Position numbers and translations under genes: made by a program. Shown one piece after another: positions 32,443 through 40,798 of a stretch of DNA of 40,798 nt (within the stretch, counting starts at the first letter, position 1; the number at the start of each line of letters is the position of its first letter). This DNA comes from Candidatus Solibacter sp. GTDB lineage: Bacteria > Acidobacteriota > Terriglobia > Bryobacterales > Bryobacteraceae. The stretch lies in NCBI GenBank assembly GCA_025361425.1, contig JANYAH010000087.1, positions 1 to 40,798 on the forward strand, in the 5' to 3' direction. Below the pieces are notes generated by a model that searched no databases, was not told where the DNA came from, and saw only the letters and a list, made by a program, of their open reading frames with translations.

Positions 32443-32916
32443 TCAGTTTGCTTCGAGCATCTTGCGGACGAAAACCAACTGGCCGAGGTGGTAGGAATTG
32501 TGGTCGGCTATGAGGAGCGCTTCGCGCAATAGCGTCTGTCCGGTGCCGTGCGGAATGCGAGCGGTAAGATCCACGCCGGGATGGGAAATGAGGTTTTCCA
32601 TGGACTTCAGATTCTGGCGGAATTGTTCGACGCTCTGGTCCCAGGCGACGGCGTCGGGCGGGGCTTCGGTTTTGGGCCAGTAGTCGCCGGGCCATTTCAT
32701 TTCCTGGTAGGCGGGGTTGCGGCAGAAATCCAGGATGTCCCACTGTGCGATGCGCAGGTGCTCCAGGAGTTGCCAGGGGGTGTGCGGCGCGCCTTTGGGT
32801 TTGGCACAGCGCAGGGCGACGGGAAACCCGGCAACGGCCTCATCGAAACTGAGATGCGCACCCTTCATGCGCAACAGGTCCAGCAGATGTTTGCGGAGGG
32901 GATCGGAAGTTGCCAT
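32443..32916 (-). CDS. DinB-like four-helix metalloprotein
   Basis: A 157-residue cytosolic protein. The metal-binding histidines of the DinB/YfiT fold are present: H53 in PWQLLEHL, and H139 with H143 in LLIADHNSYHLGQL. Members bind a divalent metal, often zinc or nickel; some are thiol transferases using mycothiol or bacillithiol, others have no known function. Nothing in the neighbourhood indicates the substrate. The gene is alone, facing away from the secreted-protein gene, and the ATG at 32916 is the obvious start. Confidence 0.8.
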   Translation of the reverse strand: MATSDPLRKHLLDLLRMKGAHLSFDEAVAGFPVALRCAKPKGAPHTPWQLLEHLRIAQWDILDFCRNPAYQEMKWPGDYWPKTEAPPDAVAWDQSVEQFRQNLKSMENLISHPGVDLTARIPHGTGQTLLREALLIADHNSYHLGQLVFVRKMLEAN

Positions 32917-33267
32917 GACTCCAGTGTGCCACCGGTGGCGGGAGGCTGAACTGATAGTGGGGCGGCCCCCCGGTCCGCGGCCGACGCCCCCTCGGCCTGC
33001 TCCGGCACTACAAGATGCCGATATCGTTGTTCCGGCTGCGGGACGGGGGCGTCCCGCGCGGACCTGGGGGTCCGCCCCACTATTTCCGCAGGATTCGCAG
33101 GTTCAAGAAAACTTAGTGACATTGGGCTTGAGCCTGCCACCGCCGGCTTGCGGGGGTATTCTTTGTCAGCCGCGTCACGCTGGCGGATCTGCTTGTAGCG
33201 CACGCGTCTAAGCTGCGCCCGGAGGCGCACGGCAGAGCCGCATCTCACTTTGCTACGATCAGACCGC
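32917..33267. other. 351-bp gap occupied mainly by an inverted repeat
   Basis: Between the DinB-like gene and the dehydratase gene. Most of it is the 130-bp inverted repeat at 32954-33083. The rest has short open frames without protein-like content. No clear promoter or terminator with a T-run was seen. Confidence 0.6.
32954..33083. repeat. Long imperfect inverted repeat (dispersed element)
   Basis: The left arm starts ATAGTGGGGCGGCCCCCCGG at 32954; the reverse complement of the right arm, which ends at 33083, starts ATAGTGGGGCGGACCCCCAG. The arms stay alike for about 50 nt. The centre contains a small hairpin (CGGCA...TGCCG). A degenerate single-arm relative lies at 35241. No ORF for a transposase is inside, so if mobile it would need a helper. 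Confidence 0.7.
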
Positions 33268-35214
33268 ATGGCTATTGCTCCTGAACGTATTCTCGATTCC
33301 GGCGACGGAACGCTTTTCGATGTGCGGTCGAAGGCGCGCGGGCCGCAAGGTTCGGTCCCGGTGACGCCGGAAATGCTGCTGCACCGGCCGTCGGGCGACC
33401 TCTTCGGATGGACGCAGAACGCGGGGATGGGCTGGGATCCGGCGCTATTGGGCGGCAAGGAATTTCTCATCCTAAGCACGCACGGCGGGATTCGCGCGGC
33501 GGACGGCACGCCGGTGGCCCTGGGGTACCACACGGGGCACTGGGAAGTGGCGCTGCTGATGGACGCGGCGGCGAAGGAGTTGAAGAGCCTGGGCGCGGTG
33601 CCGTTCGCGGCTTATTGCACGGATCCGTGCGACGGTCGCACGCAGGGCACCACGGGGATGTTCGATTCCCTGCCCTATCGCAACGACGCGGCCAGCATTT
33701 TCGGGCGGCTGATCCGCTCGCTGCCCACGCGCCGCGGCGTGCTGGGCGTGGCGACGTGCGACAAAGGGCTGCCGGCCATGATGATGGCGCTGGCCGGCGC
33801 GCGCGATCTGGCGGGGGTGCTGATTCCGGGCGGCGTGACGCTGCTGCCGGAAGATGGCGAGGACGCGGCCAAAGTGCAATCGGTGGGCGCGCGCTTCGCC
33901 CACGGGCAGATCACGCTGGAAGACGCGGCGGAAGCCATGTGCCGCTCTTGCGCATCGCCGGGAGGCGGCTGCCAGTTTCTAGGGACGGCGGCGACGGCGC
34001 AGGTGGTGGGCGAGGCGCTCGGCATGTCGCTGCCGCATTCGGCGCTGGCGCCCTCGGGGCACCCCATCTGGACGGATATGGCGAGACGCTCGGCGCGGGC
34101 GGCGATGGCGCTAGAGGCGCGTGGGCTGACGATGCGCGATGTGTTGACGGCTGCCAGCGTCAACAACGCGATGGTGACGCACGCCGCGTTCGGCGGATCG
34201 ACAAACCTGATTCTGCACTTGCCGGCTATCGCGTTTTCGGCGGGCCTGGTGCGTCCCACGGTGGACGATTGGGCGCGCATCAACCGGCAGGTGCCGCGCC
34301 TGGTGGACGCGCTGCCGAATGGTCCGCGGATGCATCCCACGGTGCAGGTGTTTTTGGCGGGCGGGGTGCCGGAAGTGATGCTGCATTTGCGGCGCGCGGG
34401 ATTGCTGGAGACGAACGCGCTCACCGTCTCTGGTTCCACGCTGGGCGAGACGCTGGATTGGTGGGAGCACTCGGAGCGGCGGGCGGCGCTGCGGCGCGTG
34501 TTGTGGGAGCGCGACGGCGTGGACCCAGACGACGTGATCATGGACCCGGACGGAGCGCGCCGGCGCGGGTTGACATCGACGGTGACGTTCCCCAAGGGCA
34601 ATCTTGCGCCCGGCGGGTCGGTAATCAAGAGCACGTCGATCGACCCAAGCGTAGTGGGCGAGGACGGCGTGTACCGGATGACGGGACCGGCGCGCGTGTT
34701 CCGTACCGAGGAAGCGGCGATGGCGGCGATCAAGAGCGGCGGCATCGTGGCGGGCGATGTGCTGGTGCTGATGTGCCGCGGGCCGATGGGGTCGGGAATG
34801 GAGGAGGTTTATCAAATCACGTCGGCGCTGAAATATCTGGCGTTCGGCAAGCACGTGGCGGTGATCACGGACGCGCGATTCAGCGGGATTTCGACGGGGG
34901 CGTGCATCGGACACGTGACACCGGAAGCGCTGGCGGGCGGACCGCTGGGCAAGGTGCGGGAAGGCGACGCGATCGAGATCGCGATCGACCGCGTGAAGCT
35001 AGAGGGTTCGGTAAATCTGGTGGTGAACGGCGACGCGGAAGAAGGCGCGCGCGAGTTGGCGGCGCGTCCACTACGCGACGATCTGGCGCCGGACGCGCGC
35101 CTGCCGGACGCGACGCGGCTGTGGGCCATGTTGCAGGACGCGAGCGGTGGGACGTGGGGCGGCTGCGTGTTCGACGTGGAAGCTATCGGGCAGCGGTTGC
35201 GGGGACTCCTATAG
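33268..35214 (+). CDS. Aldonate dehydratase of the YjhG/YagF family (IlvD/Edd superfamily)
   Basis: A 648-residue Fe-S dehydratase. It follows the E. coli YjhG/YagF D-xylonate dehydratases along the whole length: [103 protein letters not shown]. Likely cluster ligands include C117 or C121, C164 and a Cys near 229-240. It would dehydrate xylonate or a similar sugar acid to a 2-keto-3-deoxy product. The start ATG at 33268 gives the family N-terminus; a TTG 18 nt upstream is less likely. A glucarate-dehydratase-like gene follows 1.6 kb downstream on the other strand, so this region seems devoted to sugar-acid use. Confidence 0.92.
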   Translation: MAIAPERILDSGDGTLFDVRSKARGPQGSVPVTPEMLLHRPSGDLFGWTQNAGMGWDPALLGGKEFLILSTHGGIRAADGTPVALGYHTGHWEVALLMDAAAKELKSLGAVPFAAYCTDPCDGRTQGTTGMFDSLPYRNDAASIFGRLIRSLPTRRGVLGVATCDKGLPAMMMALAGARDLAGVLIPGGVTLLPEDGEDAAKVQSVGARFAHGQITLEDAAEAMCRSCASPGGGCQFLGTAATAQVVGEALGMSLPHSALAPSGHPIWTDMARRSARAAMALEARGLTMRDVLTAASVNNAMVTHAAFGGSTNLILHLPAIAFSAGLVRPTVDDWARINRQVPRLVDALPNGPRMHPTVQVFLAGGVPEVMLHLRRAGLLETNALTVSGSTLGETLDWWEHSERRAALRRVLWERDGVDPDDVIMDPDGARRRGLTSTVTFPKGNLAPGGSVIKSTSIDPSVVGEDGVYRMTGPARVFRTEEAAMAAIKSGGIVAGDVLVLMCRGPMGSGMEEVYQITSALKYLAFGKHVAVITDARFSGISTGACIGHVTPEALAGGPLGKVREGDAIEIAIDRVKLEGSVNLVVNGDAEEGARELAARPLRDDLAPDARLPDATRLWAMLQDASGGTWGGCVFDVEAIGQRLRGLL

Positions 35215-35240
35215 TTTTCAATACCGCGGCATCTACAATG

Positions 35241-35280
35241 ATGGTGGGCGGTCTACCGGGTCCGCAGCCGACGGCGCCGG
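35241..35280. repeat. Degenerate copy of the 33-kb repeat arm
   Basis: ATGGTGGGCGGTCTACCGGG followed by TCCGCAGCCGACGGCGCC aligns with the left arm at 32954 (ATAGTGGGGCGGCCCCCCGG, TCCGCGGCCGACGCCCC) with few differences. Only one arm is recognisable. It lies just before the lower-GC orphan gene. Confidence 0.45.
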
Positions 35281-35345
35281 GTTGCGCAGGCAGGGGCTGA
35301 ACCCCAAGCGGAGCCTTTGGCGAGTTCTTGGTGTCTAAACAGCTT

Positions 35346-36692
35346 ATGCGCTGCACCGCAGTTTTCGTGGTCGTCGCTGCCTTGGCCGAAACGAGTGCGG
35401 CGCGATCGTTGAGCCTGGACCAACTGGCCGCTGCCCCGCTGCTGGTTGTGGGGAGGGTCGAAGCCATCGCAGAGCGCCGGAGACTGCCGGGATCGAACCC
35501 GAGGTATCCCCAATATGCAGGGCCAGCGATTGCCACAGTTCGCGTGATCCGGGCATTTCTACCGCTGGACAAGAATCAGATTCGCCTATCTTATTATGGG
35601 CTGGGCGCCCGAGCCGTGGTTGATGGTCCTGGCGAGCCGGTGCTTCGAGTGAATAACGTCTACATCCTACCTGTGAAATCAGACGGAACCGGTTGGAGCG
35701 TCGTTGAGAAACCAAACATTGTAACCATTCTGCCGGGCGTGGCTCGGTCGACGAGCACCGCACCTGCTGCGACGGCTAAGGCATTCCTTCTGAGAGAGGT
35801 TGCGAATGTCCTGTTGAGTGGTTCGGTCGAGGACATGTTTGATATAGCGGAGTTTCTAAAGTTTCAACCATCCCGAGGATTAATGGGAGAGGTGATGGCG
35901 GAACTGCACCTGAGTCTCGCGCCGGAGAGTGTTCGATTCCTGGAAGTCGCCGCTGTATTCTTTGCGAGTGCGCTGACCAGCAAAGCCGATATCGTGAACT
36001 TACCTTCAGAACGGGCGTCTGTCAACAGACAGATCGCATCGCTTCTTTTGCATGATATTCCAAAGCAAGACGCGATCAAGAGAGTAGCGCGGATACTGAT
36101 TCGTTGGATCGGCGACCCGAGTTTTCCGTACCGGTTTGTTCCCCACATCCACACGACATTGACACCGGAGTTCAACAGCGAGTTGGCGGATCTCTTGTCA
36201 GAAGAACTGCAGAGCCCCCAACAGGGGAGCATCTACGCGGCCTCGTGGCTGGCGGAAAGCGGTGAGCACAGCCTGCTATCAGCCTCAACTGCGGCAGCTA
36301 TCCGAGCGCTCCGGATGAGGAACATAGTCGGAAACGACCTGGTCGCCGCTGGCCGGCTCATTGTCAACTACGGAGACGAGGCACAGTTTGAGAGTTATCT
36401 GCAGGCCCTAACTCAGGCCAGAATCGCCAACGATACCCGGTATGACAGTATGTGGCGGCTCGCCGAAAGCCAGAAAGGTCCTCGTGTAATACGCATCCTC
36501 ACCTCCATTCTCCAGGATGAACGACTATCCCGGCGGTCCACTGATCATGGGTTGCGATATTGCGATGCCGCCGGACTCCGCTTACAGCAAGCGGTAGGGG
36601 TGAACTTCGGGTTTAGGCATTTTGGCGTCCAGAATGCCGCCGTCTCTCGTGCCCGTAGGTGGGTGGCAGCAAATCGCGCGATGGGGCAGTGA
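35346..36692 (+). CDS. Secreted orphan protein, lower GC than its neighbours
   Basis: A 448-residue protein with a signal peptide (MRCTAVFVVVAALAETSAA). The first part (LLVVGRVEAIAERRR, then ATVRVIRAFLP) is beta-rich; the rest is mainly helical (FLEVAAVFFASALTSKADIV, LADLLSEELQ, ALTQARIANDTRY) and may form HEAT-like helical pairs. No family is recognised. In-frame TTG (35328) and GTG (35331) upstream are alternative starts. Codon use is visibly less GC-rich than in adjoining genes, and a repeat remnant lies directly upstream, which fits recent acquisition. It separates two sugar-acid dehydratases. Confidence 0.7.
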   Translation: MRCTAVFVVVAALAETSAARSLSLDQLAAAPLLVVGRVEAIAERRRLPGSNPRYPQYAGPAIATVRVIRAFLPLDKNQIRLSYYGLGARAVVDGPGEPVLRVNNVYILPVKSDGTGWSVVEKPNIVTILPGVARSTSTAPAATAKAFLLREVANVLLSGSVEDMFDIAEFLKFQPSRGLMGEVMAELHLSLAPESVRFLEVAAVFFASALTSKADIVNLPSERASVNRQIASLLLHDIPKQDAIKRVARILIRWIGDPSFPYRFVPHIHTTLTPEFNSELADLLSEELQSPQQGSIYAASWLAESGEHSLLSASTAAAIRALRMRNIVGNDLVAAGRLIVNYGDEAQFESYLQALTQARIANDTRYDSMWRLAESQKGPRVIRILTSILQDERLSRRSTDHGLRYCDAAGLRLQQAVGVNFGFRHFGVQNAAVSRARRWVAANRAMGQ

Positions 36693-36799
36693 TCTATAGT
36701 CCCCGCAGCACGACTACATTCGAAGTCCACGCGTAGCGTCCGCCGCTCCAGCGGCTTCGTTCAAACCCGCTTGCGACCTCACACCCAGCCGTGCGCCGC

Positions 36800-38119
36800 C
36801 TACCAGCGCGGCAGGATGCGTTCCCAGTGCGGGTCCACGTGTTTGCGCATCTCCGCGGTGTCGTCGCGTTTGCGGAAGGGGACTTTGGCGTAGCGCTCCC
36901 GGCCGCGGGCCAGTTGATCGTAGTCCAGATCGATCCCCAGCCCCGGACGATCCGGAATCGGCACGCATCCGTTGACGAACTTTATGCGGCCGCCGGCCAC
37001 GACCTCGTCCTTTTCGGTCTGCCAGGGATAGTGCGTATCGCAAGCGTAGGTCAGATTAGGACAAGCCGCGGCCACCTGCGTCATGGCCATCATGCTGACT
37101 CCCAGATGAGTGTTGGAGTGCATCGAAAGCCCCATCCCCAGGACCGACGTCAGATGCGACAAGTGTTGCACATTGCGCATACCGCCCCAATAGTGCGGGT
37201 CGCAGAGCACAATCTGCACCGCGTCGAGTTGCTTCGCAACCGGCACGTCGGCGAAACAGGTGACCGCCACATTGCTCGCCTGCGGCGTGTGGTTGTTCTC
37301 GGCCAGTAGGCGCCGCCGCACCTCGCCCATGCCCTCCAGGGTGGCACACCCGTCTTCCAGGTAGCCGCCGTCGGCCAGTTCGTCCTTCAGCGCGCGCCCC
37401 ACCTCCACGGTGGTATCCACGCTCCACGCACAGTTGGGGTCAATGCGCAGCGGAAACTTCGAGCCGAACTCGCGCCGCAGGGCGCGGATGCTTTCGATCT
37501 CGACGGCGGGATCCAGCACGCCGCCCTTCAGCTTGATCTCGCGAAACCCGTACTGCGCGGTCATCTGCTTGCACTCGCGAACGCACGCCTCCGGCGTAAG
37601 CACCTCGCCGTACTCGTCCTCGCGCGCGTCGCCGCCAATTCCGCCGCCGCCCCCATGCTTATAGAAGAGATACGCGGAGAAGCTGACTTCATCGCGCACG
37701 CGCCCGCCGATGACATCGCACACCGGCTTGCCGGTGGCTTTGCCGATCAGGTCCAGACAAGCGATCTCGATGGCTGCGAATGTGCGCGCGTGGCGGTCCA
37801 ACGGATTCTCACCCGGCACCAGGTAGGTCTGCGAGCGGCCTCCGGGGGCGTTAGCCATGGCATGCCCGGCCTCGCGGCTCAAATCCCGCCACAACCCGGC
37901 CAGCTGGAACGGGTCCATGCCGGTGACGCGGGCACGCACCGCTTCCAGGCCGGCCAGCGGCCCATCGCCGCCATAGGTCTCGCTGAAACCGATAAGCCCG
38001 GAGTCTGTCTTCAACTCCACGATGGTGCGCAGGGCGAACGGCGCGTGCAGACCGTAGGAACTACGCAGGGGCGGATCGGCAATCGCGATCGGGTGCAAGA
38101 CCAGTTCCGTGATTTTCAT
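36800..38119 (-). CDS. Glucarate dehydratase-like enzyme (enolase superfamily)
   Basis: A 439-residue Mg-dependent dehydratase. The N-terminal capping domain has GLHAPFALRTIVELKTDSG. The barrel carries IKLKGGV (catalytic Lys pair), metal ligands in RIDPNCAWS and EDGC, SNVAVT, DPHYWGG and MHSNTHLGVSMMAMTQVA (catalytic His/Asn region). These match the glucarate dehydratase group, which removes water from D-glucarate or L-idarate to give 5-keto-4-deoxyglucarate. A Gly-rich loop (YKHGGGGGIGGD) replaces a longer region in the E. coli enzyme. With the YjhG-like enzyme on the other strand it points to hexarate and pentonate breakdown. Some relatives act on other acids, so the substrate is probable, not certain. 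Confidence 0.9.
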   Translation of the reverse strand: MKITELVLHPIAIADPPLRSSYGLHAPFALRTIVELKTDSGLIGFSETYGGDGPLAGLEAVRARVTGMDPFQLAGLWRDLSREAGHAMANAPGGRSQTYLVPGENPLDRHARTFAAIEIACLDLIGKATGKPVCDVIGGRVRDEVSFSAYLFYKHGGGGGIGGDAREDEYGEVLTPEACVRECKQMTAQYGFREIKLKGGVLDPAVEIESIRALRREFGSKFPLRIDPNCAWSVDTTVEVGRALKDELADGGYLEDGCATLEGMGEVRRRLLAENNHTPQASNVAVTCFADVPVAKQLDAVQIVLCDPHYWGGMRNVQHLSHLTSVLGMGLSMHSNTHLGVSMMAMTQVAAACPNLTYACDTHYPWQTEKDEVVAGGRIKFVNGCVPIPDRPGLGIDLDYDQLARGRERYAKVPFRKRDDTAEMRKHVDPHWERILPRW

Positions 38120-38179
38120 AGCACGTGAATTGAATTGAAATGGGAAGGGGCCGATCCCGAAAGGGCGGTGGCGCGCGGC

Positions 38180-38311
38180 TTACTTGCGCGAGCCGCGGCG
38201 CGGGTTCCGGATCTGCGATTGACGCGCCTTGATCTTCTTTCGCTTGGGCTTGCTGATCTTGAAGGTGCCGCTGCCCACGTACTCCGCTTGATACAGTTTA
38301 TCGTCCGCCAA
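38180..38311 (-). CDS. 43-residue strongly basic protein of unknown function
   Basis: A short gene: TTG at 38311, with AGGAG 8 nt upstream, to TAA at 38180. The product begins MADDKLYQAEYVGSGTFKIS and continues with a dense Lys/Arg region (KPKRKKIKAR, NPRRGSRK). The first 18 residues look structured; the tail is nucleic-acid-binding in character, like small ribosomal proteins, but no known ribosomal protein matches. TACAAT at 38355-38350 on the minus strand may be its -10. The good ribosome binding site makes it likely to be real. Confidence 0.65.
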   Translation of the reverse strand: MADDKLYQAEYVGSGTFKISKPKRKKIKARQSQIRNPRRGSRK

Positions 38312-38374
38312 AAGATTTTCTCCTAAAATGCACGAATAATTGCTCCCCCATTGTACCGCGCATTATTCTGGAAG

Positions 38375-39658
38375 ATGAGGATGGGTGTTCCGCCGCTACA
38401 AATCGGGGATGATTCGGCTCTGCCGTTGATGGCGGAGTTGGCGCCCAGCCGCGTCCCGCATACCTTTCGCGCCTTGCGCCACCGCAACTTCCGCCTGTTT
38501 ATCGGCGGCCAGGTCATCTCACTGGTGGGCACCTGGATGCAGAACGTGGCGCTGAGCTGGCTGGTGTATCGCCTCACCCACTCGGAACTTCTGTTGGGGA
38601 CCACCTGGTTCTGCTCACAGATCGCGGTGTTCGCGCTGGGGCCGCTGGGAGGGATCGCGGCCGACCGCTTTTCCCGCCAGAAGGTGGTCATCGTGACACA
38701 AACCCTGTCGATGGTGCAGGCCTTCGTGCTGGCGGCGCTCACCCTCAGCGGACGCGTCCAGGTCTGGCAGTTGCTGGTGCTGGCTGGTCTGCTGGGCGTG
38801 ATCAACGCCTTCGACATGCCGGGGCGGCAGGCGCTGGTGATCCAGATGACCAGCAAGGAAGATCTGATCAACGCGATCTCGCTCAACTCGGCGGTGTTCA
38901 ACGCGGCGCGCGTGGTGGGGCCGGCCATCGCCGGACTGCTGCTGACGGTAGTCAGCGAAGGCACGTGTTTTCTGGTCAACGGCTTCAGCTTTCTGGCGGT
39001 GATCTTGTGCCTGACGGCCATGCGGCTGCCGCCCACCGCGCCCAGGGCCGCCACGCCCATGTGGCAGCACCTGGTGGATGGCTTCCGCTACGCCGGCCAT
39101 CATTCCGCGGTGCGGCGCGTGCTCGCGCTGATGGGCGCCGCGACGCTATCCGGCATGCCAGGTCTGGTTCTGATGCCGTTTTTCGCCGACGATATTTTTC
39201 ATCGCGGCTCGCGCGGCCTGGGAATTCTGATGGGCGCGATGGGCATCGGCGCGGTGGTGGGCACGCTGACGCTGGCGCGCCGCACGCGGCTTTCCGGATT
39301 GGGCAAAGTGATGGTGTTCAGCGGGCTCACCACCGGCGCCTGCTACCTCGCTTTTGCGTTTTCCCCGTCTTTTTATTTATCGCTGGCCATCATGCCGCTC
39401 ATCGGATACAGTGTGATGCGGCAGATGGCCTCGGCGAACACCACCATACAGACCCTGATTCCCGACGAATACCGCGGGCGCATTATGGCGTTGTACTCCA
39501 TGACCGTGGTCGGTCTGGGACCGTTCGGCAGCTTGGCGGCCGGCGCCCTGGCCGGACACTTCGGCGCGCGCGCCACCATGGCGGCCGGCGGCGTGCTCGC
39601 GCTTGTGTCATCACTCGTCTTCGCCTGGCACTTGAGGAGAGATCCGATTGCGGCTTAA
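38375..39658 (+). CDS. MFS transporter (EntS-like MFS_3 family)
   Basis: A major facilitator exporter of about 427 residues with ten to twelve membrane spans. Typical segments: FRLFIGGQVISLVGTWMQNV, LGGIAADRFSRQKVVIVTQT (the conserved loop 2-3 motif), NSAVFNAARVVGPAIAGLLL and IPDEYRGRIMALYSMTVVG. These match the MFS_3 group, which includes the enterobactin exporter EntS and putative drug exporters. The substrate is unknown. Start sites: ATG at 38375 is used here, with ATG at 38429 possible; a TTG at 38351 is unlikely. The next gene starts inside its last codons. Confidence 0.88.
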   Translation: MRMGVPPLQIGDDSALPLMAELAPSRVPHTFRALRHRNFRLFIGGQVISLVGTWMQNVALSWLVYRLTHSELLLGTTWFCSQIAVFALGPLGGIAADRFSRQKVVIVTQTLSMVQAFVLAALTLSGRVQVWQLLVLAGLLGVINAFDMPGRQALVIQMTSKEDLINAISLNSAVFNAARVVGPAIAGLLLTVVSEGTCFLVNGFSFLAVILCLTAMRLPPTAPRAATPMWQHLVDGFRYAGHHSAVRRVLALMGAATLSGMPGLVLMPFFADDIFHRGSRGLGILMGAMGIGAVVGTLTLARRTRLSGLGKVMVFSGLTTGACYLAFAFSPSFYLSLAIMPLIGYSVMRQMASANTTIQTLIPDEYRGRIMALYSMTVVGLGPFGSLAAGALAGHFGARATMAAGGVLALVSSLVFAWHLRRDPIAA

Positions 39659-40798
39659 ACTTGCCTTGTTCCTGACGCTGCTGGGGGCGGCCTCCGGGGT
39701 ATCTCCGGAGGCCGCTCAGCCGGGCGATTCCGCCAAACTCTGCGCGCTGATTCCGCCGCTCGCCGAACAACTCACCAAGGTCTCGGGGATGCCCTTGCGG
39801 CACGCCGTGGCCTGCGACTTCATTACCAAGGCGAAGATCAAGGAGTTCCTCAACAAGCGTGTCAAGGAAGTCGCCAAACCCGAAGATCTGCGCGCCGAAG
39901 AGCTCACGCTCAAGAAGTTCGGCCTGGTGCCGGCGGATTTCGACCTTACGAAAAACACGATCGAGCTGCTCACCGAGCAGGCCGCCGCTTTCTACGACTA
40001 CGAGAAGAAGAAACTATTCATCACCGACACCACGTCGGCGGAGACCCAAGAGGCCGTGCTGGCCCACGAGGTCGCCCACGCCATCGCCGACCAGAGCTAC
40101 AACCTAGCCAAGTTCATCAAGGCGGGCGGCAAGAGCGATGACGGGTCCTCGGCACGCCTCGCCGTCATGGAAGGCCAGGCTACCTGGCTGATGTCCGAAC
40201 TGCTGGCGCGCAAGACGGGGCAATCGCTCAAGGATTCGCCGGCGCTTCTGGCCATGATGATAAGCGCCACCGAAGGCGCGGCGGGGCAGTTCCCGGTCTT
40301 CGACAAATCACCGCTCTACCTACGGCTTTCCCTTGTCTTCCCCTATTCCAAGGGACTGCTGTTCCAGAATGCGGTCTTCGAGCGCGACGGCCAGAAGGGG
40401 TTCACCGAGGTCTTCCTCAAGCCCCCCGTCTCCACGCAACAGATTCTCCACCCGGAGAAATACTTCAGCGGCGTGAAGCCGACTCAGCCGGACCTGCCCC
40501 AGCCCCACCTTCCGAAAGGCTACAAGAGCCTGGTGGGCGGATCGCTCGGCGAACTGGAGCACGGGATCATGCTGGAACAGTATTCCGGCAAGGCGGACGC
40601 GGCCGAACTCGCACCGCACTGGCGCGGCTGCACCTTCGAACTGCTGGAGAACAAGAAAGCCGGCGGCGTGGTGCTGTTGTACGCGGCGGAGTGGGACAGC
40701 GAAGACGCCGCGCGCCGGTATTTCACCGCTTATCGGCGGCAGCTCTCCAAGAAATGGAAACAGATGACCGTGGCTAGGGAAACCGGCGAGGCCGTCAC
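39648..40798 (+). CDS. Exported HExxH metalloprotease-like protein (partial, runs off the window)
   Basis: At least 383 residues; the 3' end is outside. The TTG at 39648 overlaps the MFS stop by 11 nt and has AGGAGA 8 nt upstream, a strong site that fixes the start. A signal peptide follows (LRLKLALFLTLLGAASG). Zinc-site motif H140-E141-VA-H144 (LAHEVAHAIADQ) is present, with E175 in MEGQATW about 30 residues later, the spacing of the gluzincin third ligand. After that a conserved-looking region (FPYSKGLLFQ) and a C-terminal domain follow. It resembles M48/M61-like proteases only in this motif; the family is not identified. It is co-transcribed with the exporter. Confidence 0.75.
   Translation, partial: MRLKLALFLTLLGAASGVSPEAAQPGDSAKLCALIPPLAEQLTKVSGMPLRHAVACDFITKAKIKEFLNKRVKEVAKPEDLRAEELTLKKFGLVPADFDLTKNTIELLTEQAAAFYDYEKKKLFITDTTSAETQEAVLAHEVAHAIADQSYNLAKFIKAGGKSDDGSSARLAVMEGQATWLMSELLARKTGQSLKDSPALLAMMISATEGAAGQFPVFDKSPLYLRLSLVFPYSKGLLFQNAVFERDGQKGFTEVFLKPPVSTQQILHPEKYFSGVKPTQPDLPQPHLPKGYKSLVGGSLGELEHGIMLEQYSGKADAAELAPHWRGCTFELLENKKAGGVVLLYAAEWDSEDAARRYFTAYRRQLSKKWKQMTVARETGEAV

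Noticed and set aside
33408-35300. 630-codon plus-strand frame overlapping the aldonate dehydratase
   Set aside because: Gly/Arg/Ala-rich frame-shifted reading of the same DNA; the dehydratase frame has full family conservation.
36742-36755. GCCGCT/AGCGGC inverted repeat as a terminator
   Set aside because: The loop would be only 2 nt and no T-run follows.
1-40798. tRNA, rRNA, CRISPR arrays, transposases
   Set aside because: Intergenic regions were read on both strands; no tRNA arm pattern, spaced direct repeats or transposase motifs were found.

Overview
The window looks like a stretch of an acidobacterial chromosome, most likely close to Bryobacterales/Candidatus Solibacter. The reasons are high GC with dense short intergenic gaps, a secreted VWA protein of the type known as the VWFA-related Acidobacterial domain, a short Hfq/Sm-like protein, many secreted proteins of unknown function, and carbohydrate-active enzymes. 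This placement is inference from gene content. No rRNA, tRNA, CRISPR array, phage module or transposase was recognised.

Layout. 1-3.6 kb: the end of an RraA-like gene, a secreted BNR/Asp-box protein, an rrf2-cysK operon behind a striking inverted-repeat operator, and a bacteriohemerythrin. 3.6-11.3 kb: housekeeping genes, namely a YbgC-type thioesterase, a MoaD-MoaE fusion, a VWA protein, an Hfq-like protein with no normal start codon, an inositol-phosphatase-like enzyme, a cysteine desulfurase, a polyprenyl glycosylphosphotransferase, ClpS, a parvulin isomerase and a zinc-ribbon protein. 11.4-15.7 kb: glycan degradation, with a broken GH26 gene followed by a large intact GH2 enzyme. 15.8-20.1 kb: a metallophosphoesterase/lipoprotein pair, an orphan gene behind a leader with an intrinsic terminator, a secreted protein of unknown function and an N-terminally anchored methyltransferase.

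20.2-29.9 kb is the most coherent block. A minus-strand exopolysaccharide (EPS) cluster encodes an OPX/Wza-like exporter carrying an Ig-like domain, a Wzz-like chain-length protein, a BY-kinase and a lipoprotein parvulin. It diverges from a two-gene regulatory operon of PDZ-membrane-GAF-PAS histidine kinase and sigma-54-dependent response regulator. The shared intergenic region has a near-consensus sigma-54 promoter facing the kinase operon and a perfect 21-bp inverted repeat just upstream. This suggests an autoregulated sigma-54 circuit, probably controlling EPS export.

29.9-40.8 kb: an SDR dehydrogenase coupled to a PH-domain protein, a secreted protein, a DinB-like protein, a YjhG/YagF-type aldonate dehydratase and a glucarate-dehydratase-like enzyme (sugar-acid catabolism) flanking a lower-GC orphan gene, a 43-residue basic protein, an MFS exporter and the start of an HExxH metalloprotease. 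Dispersed inverted repeats lie at about 20.1 kb and 33.0 kb, with a degenerate relative at 35.2 kb.
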